A DNA stretch of 64,000 nucleotides from Symsagittifera roscoffensis (GCF_963678635.1 NC_087063.1:66950471-67014470); one strand, 5' to 3'; counted from the stretch's first letter, positions 1 through 12,974 are shown. The notes: generated by a model not told the origin, from the sequence alone. Numbers and translations are program-made.

Positions 1-500
1 TGATTTTCTGTTTTTGAATTTTCAATTGTGTTTCAAAATACTAAATGAAGGGGATTGTTATGTATGTACCTTCAAGTAATTGGTAGTTTGAGTTCTGAGT
101 TGTTTGTCTGTGGCCTTTTTAGCGAAATCATTGTGTCTCCAGTTCTAATTGGTATCAGTACACCGTCAATTCTCAGTTGCAGTTTTTATACGGTTGATCT
201 TATATAGGACGTTGAACTTACTAGAAATGCATTTGCTTCCTTGCGAAAACCCTTATGATTGTAGCAAAACAGTGTGAATCAATTGTGAAATGAGGAGTAA
301 GAACTTGGTTAAAATTTTTGCAAATCAATATTTCAATGAATACTATAAGTTTCACTTTTATTAAACTTAACGAAAAAAAGGCTTGCAGCAAGAAGTTTGT
401 AAGCAAATCAAGCTATTTTTATCCCATAATTTTTCAGTTTCTGCGTTTAAGTTGTCCCAAACTGCGTCTAAGCTGTCCTACAGTTAGACCTGAAGAAAAT
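1..500. other. AT-rich DNA, no gene seen
   Basis: Short overlapping reading frames occur on both strands (for example 221-406 and 318-587), but neither has a recognisable motif, a signal peptide or plausible splice context. I see nothing else supportable here. Confidence 0.5.
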
Positions 501-3500
501 GAGGTGAAAAGCCAAAATTTTGTGCGCAACTCATTTATATCCCCAAATTTTTCAATTAATGCGTTTAACCTGTTGGAATTAGTTTAAAACTAGTATTTAT
601 AACCAATTATATTTTGATAAAATTATCTCTATAAAATATTATTTACTGACCAATCATGATCCATAACTAACACTGACAATTGTATTTTTTCAAACTGTAT
701 TTTTCTAAACTACTAAAAAAACTAATGGAAAAAATGTTTATTTTTGCTGAGATTTGACCTCATTTAAAACTTTCAATTTTTCAATTTTTGCTATTTATAT
801 AGTTTCAAAAAAATGCTCGTGAACTGTTAAGCTCATCCTTCAAATCAAATCTCGCAATTAGGACAAATTGATTGTAATGAACTAACAACAAACAATGCAA
901 CAAACAAAAAATTTACACACGCAGGTTGCTACTATTAGGGTTTACCAAATTTACGAAAAAAAAAACTTATCAACTATTCTATACAATCAACTAATTTGTA
1001 GCTTGAAAGTATGGAAAAATCTTTTTCAAACAATTTTCACACAGAAAAATTTAAGGATAAACATGTAAATTGTGAACCAAAACCAAAAAGCACACTGGAA
1101 AAGTTGCTCAAGCTCGCCGACAGCATCAAATGTTCTGAGATGACACGCACAGAACTAACCGGATTTTTATGATAAATGCTACTTAAGTGTAAGCGACACT
1201 TTTCAACGAGAGAAATAAGATGGATTTTGTGGGGGGAAACTAAGTCATACATGAATAAGAAACTAAGTCATACATGAATAATACTAAACTAAAGTCATCA
1301 AGTAGCTGGGTTTCAAAACTTTTCTGCGACTATTAAGATCACAAAAAGCAAGGACAAGATGACAGCCAAATCTCAACGCGACTCGGTGACATTTGAAAGT
1401 TTGCCAAACCCAACACATGAACACAGTGGAAAAAGAGAAAAAAACCTCTTGAACCAGATAAGACATTTGTCACAAATCGGCCTATCAGAGGTTTAATACA
1501 AAATTCAAATACATCAAAAAACATAAAAAAAAACTCACTACACAAAAGCAGCAACATTTTCAAGTTTTTTGCAATGTTTCCTTCCCAAAATCCCAATCAC
1601 TCAATCAACTTAGCTCTTAACTCTTAACTCTTAACTCACAAAACGTTATATCTGAAGCACATCAAAACAGATTCTCGATGTGATTTATTTTTTTTGATCC
1701 GCAATATGTACAGGCAGATAGTAAAGCTTCTCTTGTCAAGATGTTATAGAATCTGAAATGATTTGTCAAAATATCGCCAACAATCTATCTAGAGAAATCG
1801 CTTACTTTTCTGGCATGTGACCTCGTTTATACACTTTCAATTTCTTATTTTTTGCGTTTTTCATAATGGTCAACAAAATGCACTTAACCTGTTAAATTTT
1901 GCTTTCAAATCTCTATTTTAAGCTACGCTGATTGTATTGAGCTAGGCAAACATTCAAGAAAGCAGCAAACAACAGATGGAGACAATCATGTACTAATCAT
2001 CCGGGTTGAAATCCAGTTACAAAAAAGTGTATTATAATTTTACTTTCAAAAAAAGTTATCTATTAGTTCGTACCTAATTTTAAAAAACATTTCACTCAAC
2101 TCCTATACAAAAAAAATGTCGATGAGCACGATGTAATACATGGCATAAAAAAAACCAAGGAAAAGATATTCAAGCTCGCCGATAGCATCAAATGTGTTAT
2201 ATGACACTCACAAAACTAAGCACCAGATTTCTTAAGATTATGAGACTCATTCCAATAAATGAAATCAAAGATAGCATTTTGCGACAAAATTTAACGAAAA
2301 AATATCATTCTAAATTAATGTCAACCTTAGTTCTAAAAGTTTTAAAAATATAATTATGGCCTTGGTTTTAATTGTTTTGTCAAACCCAACAGAAGATGAT
2401 GACACCAGAAGAATAGCCAAAGAAAGCTTCTCAAATTATATCAAACAATTCTCTGAAATCCATCCATCAGAGGTTTTATACAAACGTAAAGCTTATCAAA
2501 CACCAAAGAACTCACTTAACGAGACTAGCAACATTCTCATCAATAATGTCATGCTTCTTACCAAAACACCGATCGCTGAATCAACTTGTTTGTCCGATCT
2601 CAGCTTTTTTGCTTCTTTGTAACACACTTAAAACTAACAGAAAACATTAGAAACACATCGGAATCACAACCAAAACAAAATTTTCAAATGGAAGCCTTAA
2701 GGGTTTTTTTAAATCCCTTATGCGAAAAGCAGATACTAAAGCTTCCCGGGTCGAGTCATTTTAAAAACTTTGCTGTCTTGAATGTGCTTAAATGATATGT
2801 TAAAAGGTTGCCAAACTTTAACTCTTTAAATGACTGATTTTGCTAAAATTTGACTCCATATCTTACTTTTTCCAAATTAGGTTGTTTCAATAAAATGCAC
2901 TTGAACTGTCAATCTCCGCTTTCAAATGTTAAATTTAATGAAGTTAGCAATTAATAACACAAGTAGACCTACAGGGAGCAAGCGCTCGGGTCAGATTCGA
3001 TTTAAAAAAGCTAATTCAAATTATAAATGCTTTACATAGAACAAAATAATCATCAATTACTATGTACCTTAATAGTACTGAAAAAATTTCACGAAATATC
3101 CGTGAAGGAAACTTTTATTTTAAAAGTGTAACAAATGTCTCAAAAACACCAAAAAAAAGTTGACACGGATAAAACTAACAAGCAACCACTACCCGGTTTG
3201 ACCGCTTGTGTGCAACATGCTTGCCTAGAAAAATTCCATGGAAGAAAAACGCTTGTCATATAATTGGTACCTTGAGAGTATAGGAAAAATGGTTTTTAAA
3301 CATCGTCCTTGAAGAAAGTTTTTATGAACCGCATCTATTAAATGACGTTTAAAATGTTAATGATTAGGGCTCAATTTTGCCAAGAGCATCAAATGTTTTG
3401 AGATGACACGCAAAAAACCAACCACCTGTATATGATCAATTCTGCTTAAATTCTAGCGACATTTTTCAATAAGTGAAATAAAAAAAATTGCCAGATGACT

Positions 3501-4390
3501 CATACAAAAATTATAAGAAGCTAATGTCCTGCGGTCCTAAGGATATCAAAAAAGCAGCAAATGAACTCGGTAACATTTGTGTTTCTCAAACCCAATACAC
3601 AAGACTCCACCGGAAAAAAACCGAGGTGAGCGTCTTAAATCAAATCAAACAATTCTCAAAAATCTATCCATAAGAGTTTCTATACAAACGCAAAAAACAG
3701 CAAACATCAAAGAACCCACTACGCGGCAACATATTCATTGTTTTTGCCAAATTCGTTCCAGAAATCAATCACTATTTCACTTTATCAATTCGTTCTCAAT
3801 TTCGCAGATTTTACAAGGAGATAATACCCCCCCCCCCCCCCCCCCAGGTCCAGTCATCCTAAATGTTGCCAAATTCTTAAAAAATTCTGAATGGTTTGTC
3901 AGATATTGCTAACTTTTAATCCAAAGAAAAGACTTACTTTACTGACATTTGACGCCATTTATACACATTCAACTTCTTTTTGTAACTTATTTTGTTACAA
4001 CAAAATGCACTCAAACTGATAACCTCTCTTTTCAAACCTCTCTTAAGCAACTTGTCGTATGACTGAAATGACACGCACATTACTAATCACTTTTTTATGA
4101 TAAAGGCTGCTTAAGCTTATGGGACACTTTTTATTAAGTTAAGTAGTTAAGTAAAATAAACTTTGCGAGAGTTTTTAACTCATACAAAATCATACTAAAC
4201 TAAAGTCATTTTGTAGCCATAGTTTAAAAATTAACTGCAGTTTGTAGGATCTCAAAAATCAGAGGAAGGATGACCTCGGTAGCATGTGTAACTTCCCAAA
4301 CCCAGTCTATCAAATCACCGGAAAATATTCAAACAGAGCCTCTTGAACCAGATCAAACCTTTCTCTAAAATCTATTCATCGGAGAGAGAG
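500..4390. repeat. Decayed tandem repeat, period about 1.05 kb
   Basis: Landmark phrases recur in the same order. The phrase aaaatgcact(t/c) followed by aactgt lies near 805 (weak), 1875, 2890 and 4000. The phrase gatgacacgcac lies near 1138, 2201, 3402 and 4067. A phrase like caaacaattctc...atccatcagaggttt lies near 1452, 2437, 3640 and 4346. Spacing varies through large indels, so the copies are old. Reading frames inside it (2356-2622, 3488-3673, 3577-3912) occupy homologous parts of the repeat and differ between copies, so I do not call them genes. A self-dot-plot would give exact boundaries. Confidence 0.65.
3827..3847. repeat. Poly-C homopolymer run
   Basis: A run of about 20 C lies inside one copy of the 1.05 kb repeat, where another copy reads cccgggtc (2745). 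It looks like expansion of a short C run. The exact length may not be reliable in the assembly. Confidence 0.8.
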
Positions 4391-4620
4391 CCCGGGTCGA
4401 GATCCCGCTCAAAAACCGCTCAAGATATGAGCGCTTTGAGCGGTTTTTCAGCAAGGTTTGAGCAGTTTGGGCGTTTTTTTTTGGAAAACCGCTCAAACCG
4501 CTCAAATCTTGCTTAAAAACCGCTCAAAAACCGCTCATTTCTTGCGGTGATTTTGGAACGGTTTTTCAAGCAAGATTTGAGCGGTTTTTGAGCGGTCTTA
4601 TAAAGAAAACCGATTAAAAC
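4391..4620. repeat. Foldback block of GAGCGGTTTTT inverted repeats
   Basis: The hexamer CCGCTC occurs about six times and its complement GAGCGG about three times within 200 bp, mostly joined to A5 or T5 runs. Examples are a local hairpin at about 4402-4465, and paired arms built on ccgctcaaatcttgctt and aagcaagatttgagcgg. It is flanked by cccgggtcgag on the left and ccccgggttgac on the right. It is probably a small foldback transposon or an expanded palindrome; no coding potential was seen. Confidence 0.6.
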
Positions 4621-4650
4621 CAACAAAAAGGCCTGGAAAGGTAATGTGAC

Positions 4651-4790
4651 CCCGGGTTGACATCCATAAACCGAAAATGCTTATTTTAAATTTCCCACAC
4701 CGAAAAAGCTTATCATACAATTGCCTGCATCAAATGTATGGAAAAATGCTACTCATACAATATTCATACAATTTCAAAAAACCATTGAAA
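4651..4790. mobile_element. Partial copy of the GGTTGACC inverted-repeat element
   Basis: The sequence ccccgggttgac, then ...ccataaaccgaaaatgctt... and repeated aaaatgct(a)ctcatacaat, matches the terminal region of the element at 14,450-15,333. Only one end is visible. Confidence 0.45.
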
Positions 4791-5029
4791 AAAGATTCAA
4801 TCTAGTTTCTCCGGCTATTTGAACCAAATACAACAGTCTGAGGATGAATAATAACTACTAGTTCAAATAAAAGAAAAGTAGAGCAAACATCCTGGAACCG
4901 CTACACGAAACCAACAAATTTCTCATTTTTGCAGTACTTCCTAATTGAAGTATCAATGACGTGTTTAAATTACATTTCGTTCTCTACTATTTGTATTGCT
5001 ATATCCGATTCAAAGCGTACAAAAAGGAA

Positions 5030-5350
5030 ACATTGGAAACACAACAAGACTGCTCGTATCGGGGCGAAGCCCTGAATGTTCCGACTGCTTTTTAAGTTTT
5101 ATGGAGCAGTATGATATAATAAAAATTCAATGAAATAAAACAAAAAGAAAAAAAAATTTCTAAAATTTGAAATTTTTTTTATGAAAACCAATTATGGCAA
5201 ATAAGCTTCTTTGAACCAATTTGGAATGATTTCTAAGACGCATTAAATCGCCGCTTACGCATTAATAGCGCGAAATATATCGCACATTAATTGTCGCAAA
5301 TTGGCCAATATGGCAATCATTAAACTCCCATAACTTCGCGAAAAACAATG
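5030..5350. repeat. Dispersed repeat, copy 1 of 2
   Basis: It shares an ordered series of phrases with 11,135-11,500: actgctcgtatc, gccctgaat.ttccgactgc, caattatggcaaataagctt, ccgcttacgc(a/g)ttaatagcgcgaa and tatatcgc. The segment ttaatagcgcgaaatatatcgc is itself near-palindromic. No coding potential was seen. Confidence 0.65.
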
Positions 5351-5514
5351 CCTTTTGAATGATAAAAAACATTCAGTCAAAAGAGGCTAGTTAAAAATTC
5401 TAAATTAGTCCGAAGAAAAAAAAACCCACCCCAAGCAAAAACATTCCGTTACTTTCGTTACGAAAGTCGGAAGAATAAAAACAAATTTTCAGACCAATTT
5501 TCAAAAACAAAATT

Positions 5515-6568
5515 TGAACTCAAAAACAGGCAACCAGTTAAAAAAAATTTCCAGGTCCATATATTCTAGAAATCTTGCCCAGACCTTTAAGTTTCTTGAC
5601 GATTTGACAAAAAAATTACCCAGAATCAACAAAAGTATTTCTGTCTCTTATAACTTAATATATAAACTTATTCTCAGAATTCCATCTGATGGCTAAGCAG
5701 CTCAGGAGGCCGCATAGAGGCCATGATTATCAATCTTGGAATATTTTTTCTAAGACTTCCAAGAAAACCGAAATAGGATTTTTTTTTAAAAGTTAATCTC
5801 AAGGTCATGATTTCAAGTCATTTGATTTAATTATTTATACAACGCAATAGCTTTGTTATGGCTTAATTCATCGCCACAAGTTGCTTTGAATTTGAAGTTT
5901 TTCAGTAAAATTTCAAAGGTATAGCTCGCAAAATGTAAATGTAGATTGTTCAATACAGCAATCCTTAATTTGTTTTTTTTACTCTGTTTAATTCTACTGC
6001 CTCGAAAACAAAAAAATTGTTAACAAATTCCCCTTAAATCTACATAGGAATTTCAAATTCTCCAATCAGACATTGTTATAGGGAACAATCGATACCAAAT
6101 GTAACCTTTGCAACCCACTACTTCTGAGAAAACAAATCAAAATTTATTGAGAAAAATTTAGTCAATTTAGTATTTATTGCGCCACATACTAACATAGAAC
6201 TGACGGTACTATAATGATCTCGATTTAGGTAGCAGGATTCGGCCTGATGACTCTGTTTCGTGTTATCTTCGTTTTAAGAGCCAAATTGTCGAGAAACATT
6301 CCTCCACCTACATAGTAAAAATTAAATATTTAGAAATTTATATAATCAGGGAAACACAGTTTGCACATTGAAGGCGCCAGGGGATTCCTTTTAAGTTCAA
6401 GTTATTGCGCTTTGCTTGATTTGCGGCTTTTTTCTAATACTCTAAATGATTAAATCATGATAATCAAATAATTGAATCATAATAAAATGACAAAAAGAAC
6501 TTTTTGAATGGAGTCTCGGTTCTAAACAGCTGAATTTTAAAATTAATATGGGGATCTTTTCATTTTTG
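5515..6568. repeat. Tandem duplication of about 1.05 kb, copy 1
   Basis: It begins gaactcaaaaacaggcaacc and ends ggggatcttttcattttt. It is almost identical to 6569-7905, apart from an insertion in copy 2 and scattered single-base differences. The 60-codon frame at 5514-5696 is not preserved in copy 2, so it is not called as a gene. Confidence 0.85.
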
Positions 6569-7905
6569 AACTCAAAAACAGGCAACCAGTTAAAAAAAAA
6601 TTTCCAGGTCCATATATTCTAGAAATCTTGCCCAGACCTTTTAAGGTTCTTGACGATTTGACAAAAAATTACCCAGAAATTTATCAGAAGTTTGTAGAGC
6701 GTTTTCAGGCATGTTTGTCATGTTTTTCAAATTTCTGATTATTCACAAATTTTGTAACAAGCTTTAATCCTGAAGATGCACCAAAAAACCGAACACTTTT
6801 TCGCGTTAAGCGTAAACTGTCTTTTCCTAAAGTCATTTAATTATAATAAAAAAACTGATTACAGTTGATTACAGTATGATTTTGGCGCAAAATCATACTG
6901 TAATCAACTGTAATCAGTTTTTTTAATATAATTAAATGACTTTAGGAAAATGACAAAAAATTACAACAAAAGTATTTCTGTCTCTTATAACTTAATATAT
7001 AAACTTATTCTCAGAATTCCATCTGATGGCTAAGCAGCTCAGGAGGCCGCATAGAGGCCATGATTATCAATCTTGGAATATTTTTTCTAAGACTTCCAAG
7101 AAAACCGAAATAGGATTTTTTTTTAAAAGTTAATCTCAAGGTCATGATTTCAAGTCATTTGATTTAATTATTTATACAACGCAATAGCTTTGTTATGGCT
7201 TAATTTATCGCCACAAGTTGCTTTGAATTTGAAGTTTTTCAGTAAAATTTCAAAGGTATAGCTCGCAAAATGTAAAATGTAGATTGTTCAATACAGCAAT
7301 CCTTAATTTGTTTTTTTACTCTGTTTAATTCTACTGCCTCGAAAACAAAAAAATTGTTAACAAATTCCCCTTAAATCTACATAGGAATTTCAAATTCTCC
7401 AATCAGACATTGTTATAGGGAACAATCGATACCAAATGTAACCTTTGCAACCCACTACTTCTGAGAAAACAAATCAAAATTTATTGAGAAAAATTTAGTC
7501 AATTTAGTATTTATTGCGCCACATACTAACATAGAACTGGTCGGTACTATAATGATCTCGATTTAGGTAGCAGGATTCGGCCTGATGACTCTGTTTCGTG
7601 TTATCTTCGTTTTAAGAGCCAAATTGTCGAGAAACATTCCTCCACCTACATAGTAAAAATTAAATATTTAGAAATTTATATAATCAGGGAAACACAGTTT
7701 GCACATTGAAGGCGCCAGGGGATTCCTTTTAAGTTCAAGTTATTGCGCTTTGCTTGATTTGCGGCTTTTTTCTAATACTCTAAATGATTAAATCATGATA
7801 ATCAAATAATTGAATCATAATAAAATGACAAAAAGAACTTTTTGAATGGAGTCTCGGTTCTAAACAGCTGAATTTTAAAATTAATATGGGGATCTTTTCA
7901 TTTTT
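6569..7905. repeat. Tandem duplication of about 1.05 kb, copy 2 with insertion
   Basis: It repeats 5515-6568 in direct orientation, but roughly 6682-6960 is extra sequence containing a long hairpin. Near-identity outside the insertion implies a recent duplication. Confidence 0.85.
6822..6950. repeat. Long near-perfect hairpin, 63-bp arms and 3-nt loop
   Basis: The left arm (6822-6884) and right arm (6888-6950) are reverse complements with one visible mismatch, around the centre ttttg-gcg-caaaa. The hairpin lies only in copy 2 of the local tandem duplication. It could be a foldback element tip, a replication-generated palindrome or a double-stranded RNA source. No transposase or target duplication was identified. 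Confidence 0.9.
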
Positions 7906-8142
7906 TCCGCCCAGGCAATCAAATCTCAGATTAAAAAACGGCAGGAGATGAAAATAAAAGATAATAAATTAAACAAAAAATATATTGCCACCACGCATAA
8001 CTTGAACTACGACGTTCAATCAATAAGTGATTCGCTGGTTAATTAATTTGGGGCGGAAAGAGTAAAAAGCATCAATAAAGTCACAGTTCGTAATTTCTGC
8101 CAAGATTGATCAACAGCAAGTTCACGCACATCAGAAGAAAAG
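7906..8142. other. Upstream region of the channel gene
   Basis: This 240-bp AT-rich stretch precedes the channel start codon. A TATA-like run (aaaaaatatattgcc) lies near 7975, but no promoter can be assigned with confidence. Confidence 0.3.
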
Positions 8143-11100
8143 ATGTTTTTAAAGGTTTTTCATATAATACGCAACTTTGCAATGGAAAGTTCCTACCACG
8201 GAATCAACAATTTTTTCGGACTCCGGCTTCAACGAACCAAATTATGCTGGTTAATCATATCCAGTTTGTTTTTTGGTTTATTTATTTATTACTCCATTTT
8301 GTCATTCGACACTTACATAATCAAGAGACCAATTAGAACTGATTTACATTATAGAAATCATGAGCAAATTCAAATGCCCGAAATTCTGATTTGTCCTACT
8401 TTGCCGAATCAGACTGCGTTCGAATCCTTCTTTCCGGGAACCGTTGGACCTATGTTTTCTTTTCTAGGAAGTCTCTCCGAACATCCCATTTTCTCGGGAA
8501 TACGAGACGTCATTCGGAAAAACGTCTCGGCCGGGTTTGAGAAGTACCCACATTTGGAGGAAGAATGGGGCAAATTGTACACCACTGCAAACTTGGATCC
8601 AATAACGACTTCTTTTTATGGTTTGTTGTTTTTCTAAATCGACGTGCTAAATTGAAGAGAGTAAACTTGCATGAGTTGCAGTTCTCATGCACCTTAATTG
8701 CATGACGGGCACTTTCCTAGCATGGAGATGAGTCACTCAAATATATGTAAGCCAAACAAATCGATGCCCTCTCAAATATAGTTTCTTAAGAAAAGCAAAA
8801 CTATCCAATAACTTCCTAAACACTCCTACGAGGTTCAATATATCCTAAAACAGATGCGAGAGTGAATGAATGCAATGAAAAGTTTGTTGCCAATTTCAGT
8901 GTACAAAGTATCATTGGGAAAACTTTAACTTCAAATTAGATATTTTAAGCGTTATTTGTTGAATTTCTCTAATGCAGCAAAAGTACATCTTAATGTTTTT
9001 AAGGAAATTGATCATTTTGTCAAAGAAACTTTTTCTGCTGTTCAAAGGAGTGCAAAGTAGTCTTGAGAACACTTTGATTGACTTCGCAGCTGAACAGGGA
9101 TCAAAGAGTGACCAAACAACTTCATCTGGAGACACCACTACACTAATAAAACGGATGCTACCAAAATTTGAACAATTTTTCATACGTTGCTTATGGAGAG
9201 GTAGCGTTTTCTTACATTTTTGCCAGAACTTATCGATAAAAGCATGAAACTTATGTTCTAGAAAATCGTGCTTTGACAATGAGTTATTCAATAAAAAATT
9301 TTCGCGATTATATGCATCTGTATATGCATCTTCTAGAAGTTTCATGTAAAATGAAATTCTCTTCCAAAAAATTTATAGAACTAATTTTTTACATATAAAT
9401 TCTTGAGTAATCTCGGCACTCAGATTGTGCTGAAAAAACTTTCATGTTATTTTTATTAGATGATAATTGCCTTGATGCATTGCATTGGACTCAGCAACAA
9501 ACTACCTCAATATTCTGTCATAAACTTACTCTTACAAATGCATTTGTTCATGGACCCTACGAGCGCCTTCAAATCAGCTTCATGATCGACCCAGTATCTG
9601 CTAGCGTCACTGGCAGAAATGACTTGCAGGTGGAAATTTATTTCGTTATGCCTGGTAGTCACTTCTCGGTCAAAGATCATAATATAATGACTAAAATTGG
9701 TCCGGGGTATTCTCACAATATTGGACTCGAATTGTTCCAATACGCTGACAACTCGGGAACAACAGATTGTCTCAATGAGGGTACACGAGGGGTCCTTAAG
9801 TATAGTGAGGAATATACTTACCCTCTATGCATAGGTGAATGCATTACTCTGAAAGAGCAAATGAGTTGTGATTGTAATATGCTGAGGTATGCAAGAGCCG
9901 ATGATAAAATACGAATCTGTGGTTTATTGGACATGGTCGTTTGCCCTTTCGACAGTGGCGAGGCATTGGGTAAGCAAAACAACTTTAACGTTACATAAAA
10001 AATAGATAATAAGTTTCTAAATGATCTTTCAAATGCGTACATATAGAGTAATTTGGTTTATAGGAAATATAATTTTTATTATTCTTCAGCAACAGATAAA
10101 CACATCAGAGAAAAGTGAAACTCTAAAATATTGGATAAAATTTTGATGTAATTATCTATCAAACGTTCAAAGCTGACCTTACGTTAAAAACCGTAATCAG
10201 AAGTGAAATTCAATTTTAGAATAGCGACTTTGAAGCAATACATCTAGCCGGTATTGCTCAGAAAAAAATATCCATGTTTTGAGGTCTACAACAATAACAA
10301 AATAAAAATTGTCAAAAAAACTGTTTGCAGTGGCGGAAAGAAAAGTTGTATTCAATAACTTTAATTTTTCAATATCAAACTCTTTAAGAAAATTCAGTTA
10401 ACCTCAATTACAGAAAAGAAGCAAACTTTTCCAAAGGATTTTATGTGATTGTTTCAATGCCACTATTTCTTTCCTCATATATGGGTGAAACTGACATTTT
10501 TTTTGAAATATGATCGAGTTTTCAAAACAGTTTGTTGTGGTTCTTGAAAACGTGGTAACCCTATCCTACAAGTATAAAATTCAATAGATAACAAGTTTTT
10601 GCTACTTTTATAAAATTCATTTTAACTTGTTATACCACATCTTTTTTCTGAAATTAAATCTTTTCATTCTCATGTATAATAATAGTTTTTTTTTTCGGAA
10701 AATTAAGGACGAAAACTTTAATTGATTATAATATTGGGATATGGCAATCAATTGAAATCTTGGGTTGAAAAAGCTGCAAGACGCCAGCAAGATGGTCAGA
10801 TGAATTGTCTTAAAATGATTATGCTTGGGATTTTTTTTCTACAAAGCAATTTTGGTATTGAAATTGAAATTAATTACGTTTTTTAAAATTTTTCACTGTC
10901 GAAGCATTTTCGATGAAGCGTTGTGCAATTTTTATTTATAATTTGTTCGTACTGCTGGGGTAAAAAATAAACGCATCAACTCTAATTGATTTAGCACTGC
11001 AAAAAAGACCATTGCCAGTTTAAATCGTTTGATATATTTAAGAAGGTACTCAACTCTTTTCCACGATCAGATTATATCGCGTGAACTTTTTTATTGGGCG

Positions 11101-12974
11101 GGTGGATGAACTTTTTATCTTGTACTAAAAACAATTCGAAACAAAACTGCTCGTATCAAGCCAAAGCCCTGAATTTTCCGACTGCCTTTTAAGGTTTATG
11201 GAGTAGCAGTAAGAACATAGAAAAAATTAAAACTTTTTAAAGTTTTTTTAATGAAAATCATCCCCCACACGCCATATAAAGCAGAAAAAGATAGATTTCG
11301 TTCCTTGTAACAAATCAATTATGGCAAATAAGCTTCGTTCAACCAATTTGAAACGATTTATAAGACGGATTAAATCTCCGCTTACGCGTTAATAGCGCGA
11401 ATTATATCGCGCGGTAATTGTCCCAAATTGGTCAAAATGGCCAAAATGGCAACCTTTAAACCTTCATAACTTTACAAAAAACGATCACAGGTGAAATATC
11501 TTTATAATACGAATCATAACGGAAAATTGTTAAATTGTTTCATCAATATACTTCCATCTTTTGAACATGTCAGCTCAATTAGTTTGTTTTTTTACCATTA
11601 ATAAAGATTCTCTTCATAAGTTGCATTCGCGAAATGAAAGCTACGCTTATCAATTCAAAGCCTGCTACGATAACTGACAGTATAATCATGATTTTTCTCT
11701 TTTCAAATGAGATAATCTACTTAGCTTTTTCATGGGCAACTTACTTAATCATTCTGGATGCCATTCCTTGATCGCTACTAATTTCGCAATGTTGTAGCGC
11801 TCAAGTGCAATGTTGATTCAGTGCAATGTTGATTCAATTGTTTAGTGATACCGTAAGTTCTCAACCCATCAAAAAAGGTTTTTTGCTAGATCTGTTTTTT
11901 TTAGCTTTTCATTTGGAAAGTTAAAAGCTTAACTTAAAAAGTTTCGACAAAAAATTTTCTTGAATATTTTGGCTCCAACAACCTTCTTTATTGAATCTGA
12001 GTTGTTGCTGATTCAAATTTAATTACTAACCTAATAGAGTAAAGTTTCAATCTAAAATGACCAAAAATTCGAATTCAACATTGTAGTTTTTTTTTGTTTT
12101 CTAGTTTGATTTAATGCAATCGCAAGAACAATTGCAAAACATTGCCAAAAAATATTATTTAAGAGTATTTTTGCGGTTGCAGATGTAAATCAAGGATTAC
12201 CAAAACAAATAGAAAAAAGAATAAGTTAAAAATTTAAAACGAATGTTTCTTGCTTTATAGAATTATTTTTGCAGGTGAATGCAGTATGGAGTGCCGTCCT
12301 CAATGCGATTTCAAGTCATACCATATAAAAACGCAGTCAACTAAATTTCCATCACGCGAATCGTATGCCAGAATGCGACAATTGAATCCAATTCTCTCTA
12401 ATTTTTCAGAGGAGTACTGGCGACGAAATGCATTTGACGTCAGCATTCAAATTCAGGGGTGTTTAAAAAAATCAAAAACTAAATGCAGGAAAATTATGAG
12501 CATGTGCAAAAGCTGTAAATGCATCATTGATTCAATGGTTAACTGGCTGCCTTTTGAGTCAATATTATAAAAACCTGAGTTTTCCTTATTAAGTTTGGCG
12601 GAAATATCAAGAGGTTTTCTCGTGGAATCAGAAAGATTCTGGAAATAACATTTTCGAACGTTAGAGCGCCTAGTATTTGAAAAAAAGATGTTTTTTTTTA
12701 AGGATAGGCCTAAATTCATAGTAAATAAATTATAAACAGCTCTGACCAAAATCAGTCGATGATTTCAACTGAGATTACAGTGAGCCTCAAGTTCTCATTC
12801 CTGGACATCATCAGTGCATTTGGCGGACTCGGAGGAATATTCATTGGTGCGAGTTTGGTCACAGTGGTTGAATTCCTCTTTCTGTTTTGTGATATGCTGG
12901 CCGCAGTTTTCGATAGTCTAACAGCGTGGATAACGAAAAAAATGGACAGAAAAATTAACCCAATGTATAATTAA
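8143..12974 (+). CDS. DEG/ENaC sodium channel subunit, five exons, apparently intact
   Basis: This is a predicted amiloride-type (degenerin/ENaC, pickpocket-like) cation channel subunit of the plasma membrane. Proposed exons are 8143-8620, 9048-9200, 9460-9969, 12275-12458 and 12740-12974. All introns are GT-AG, all phases agree, and the total is 1560 bases (519 codons plus stop), the usual family length. Exon 1 has the N-terminal gating HGI (SSYHGI), the first membrane helix (about residues 33-58) and the post-helix MPEILICP. Exon 2 ends FEQFFIRCLW. Exons 3 and 4 carry the cysteine-rich extracellular domain (CIGEC, CDCNM, GECSMECRPQC). Exon 5 has the second helix with the pore motif GAS (G-x-S selectivity filter) in GLGGIFIGAS. 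The start could instead be the ATG at 8182. The intracellular tail is very short. Ligand or subtype cannot be told; expression is untested. Confidence 0.9.
11135..11500. repeat. Dispersed repeat, copy 2 of 2, inside intron 3 of the channel gene
   Basis: It matches 5030-5350 in direct orientation (actgctcgtatc, ccgcttacgcgttaatagcgcgaa and others). The rest of the 2.3 kb intron 3 (9970-12274) is AT-rich with nothing else recognised. Confidence 0.65.

Noticed and set aside
5514-5696. 60-codon plus frame
   Set aside because: It is disrupted in the near-identical duplicate at 6569, with no motif.
8978-9050. Apparent frameshift in DEG/ENaC exon 2 when the acceptor at 8976-8977 is used
   Set aside because: Using the acceptor at 9046-9047 gives phase agreement with exon 1 and a stop-free 520-codon total, so no frameshift is needed.
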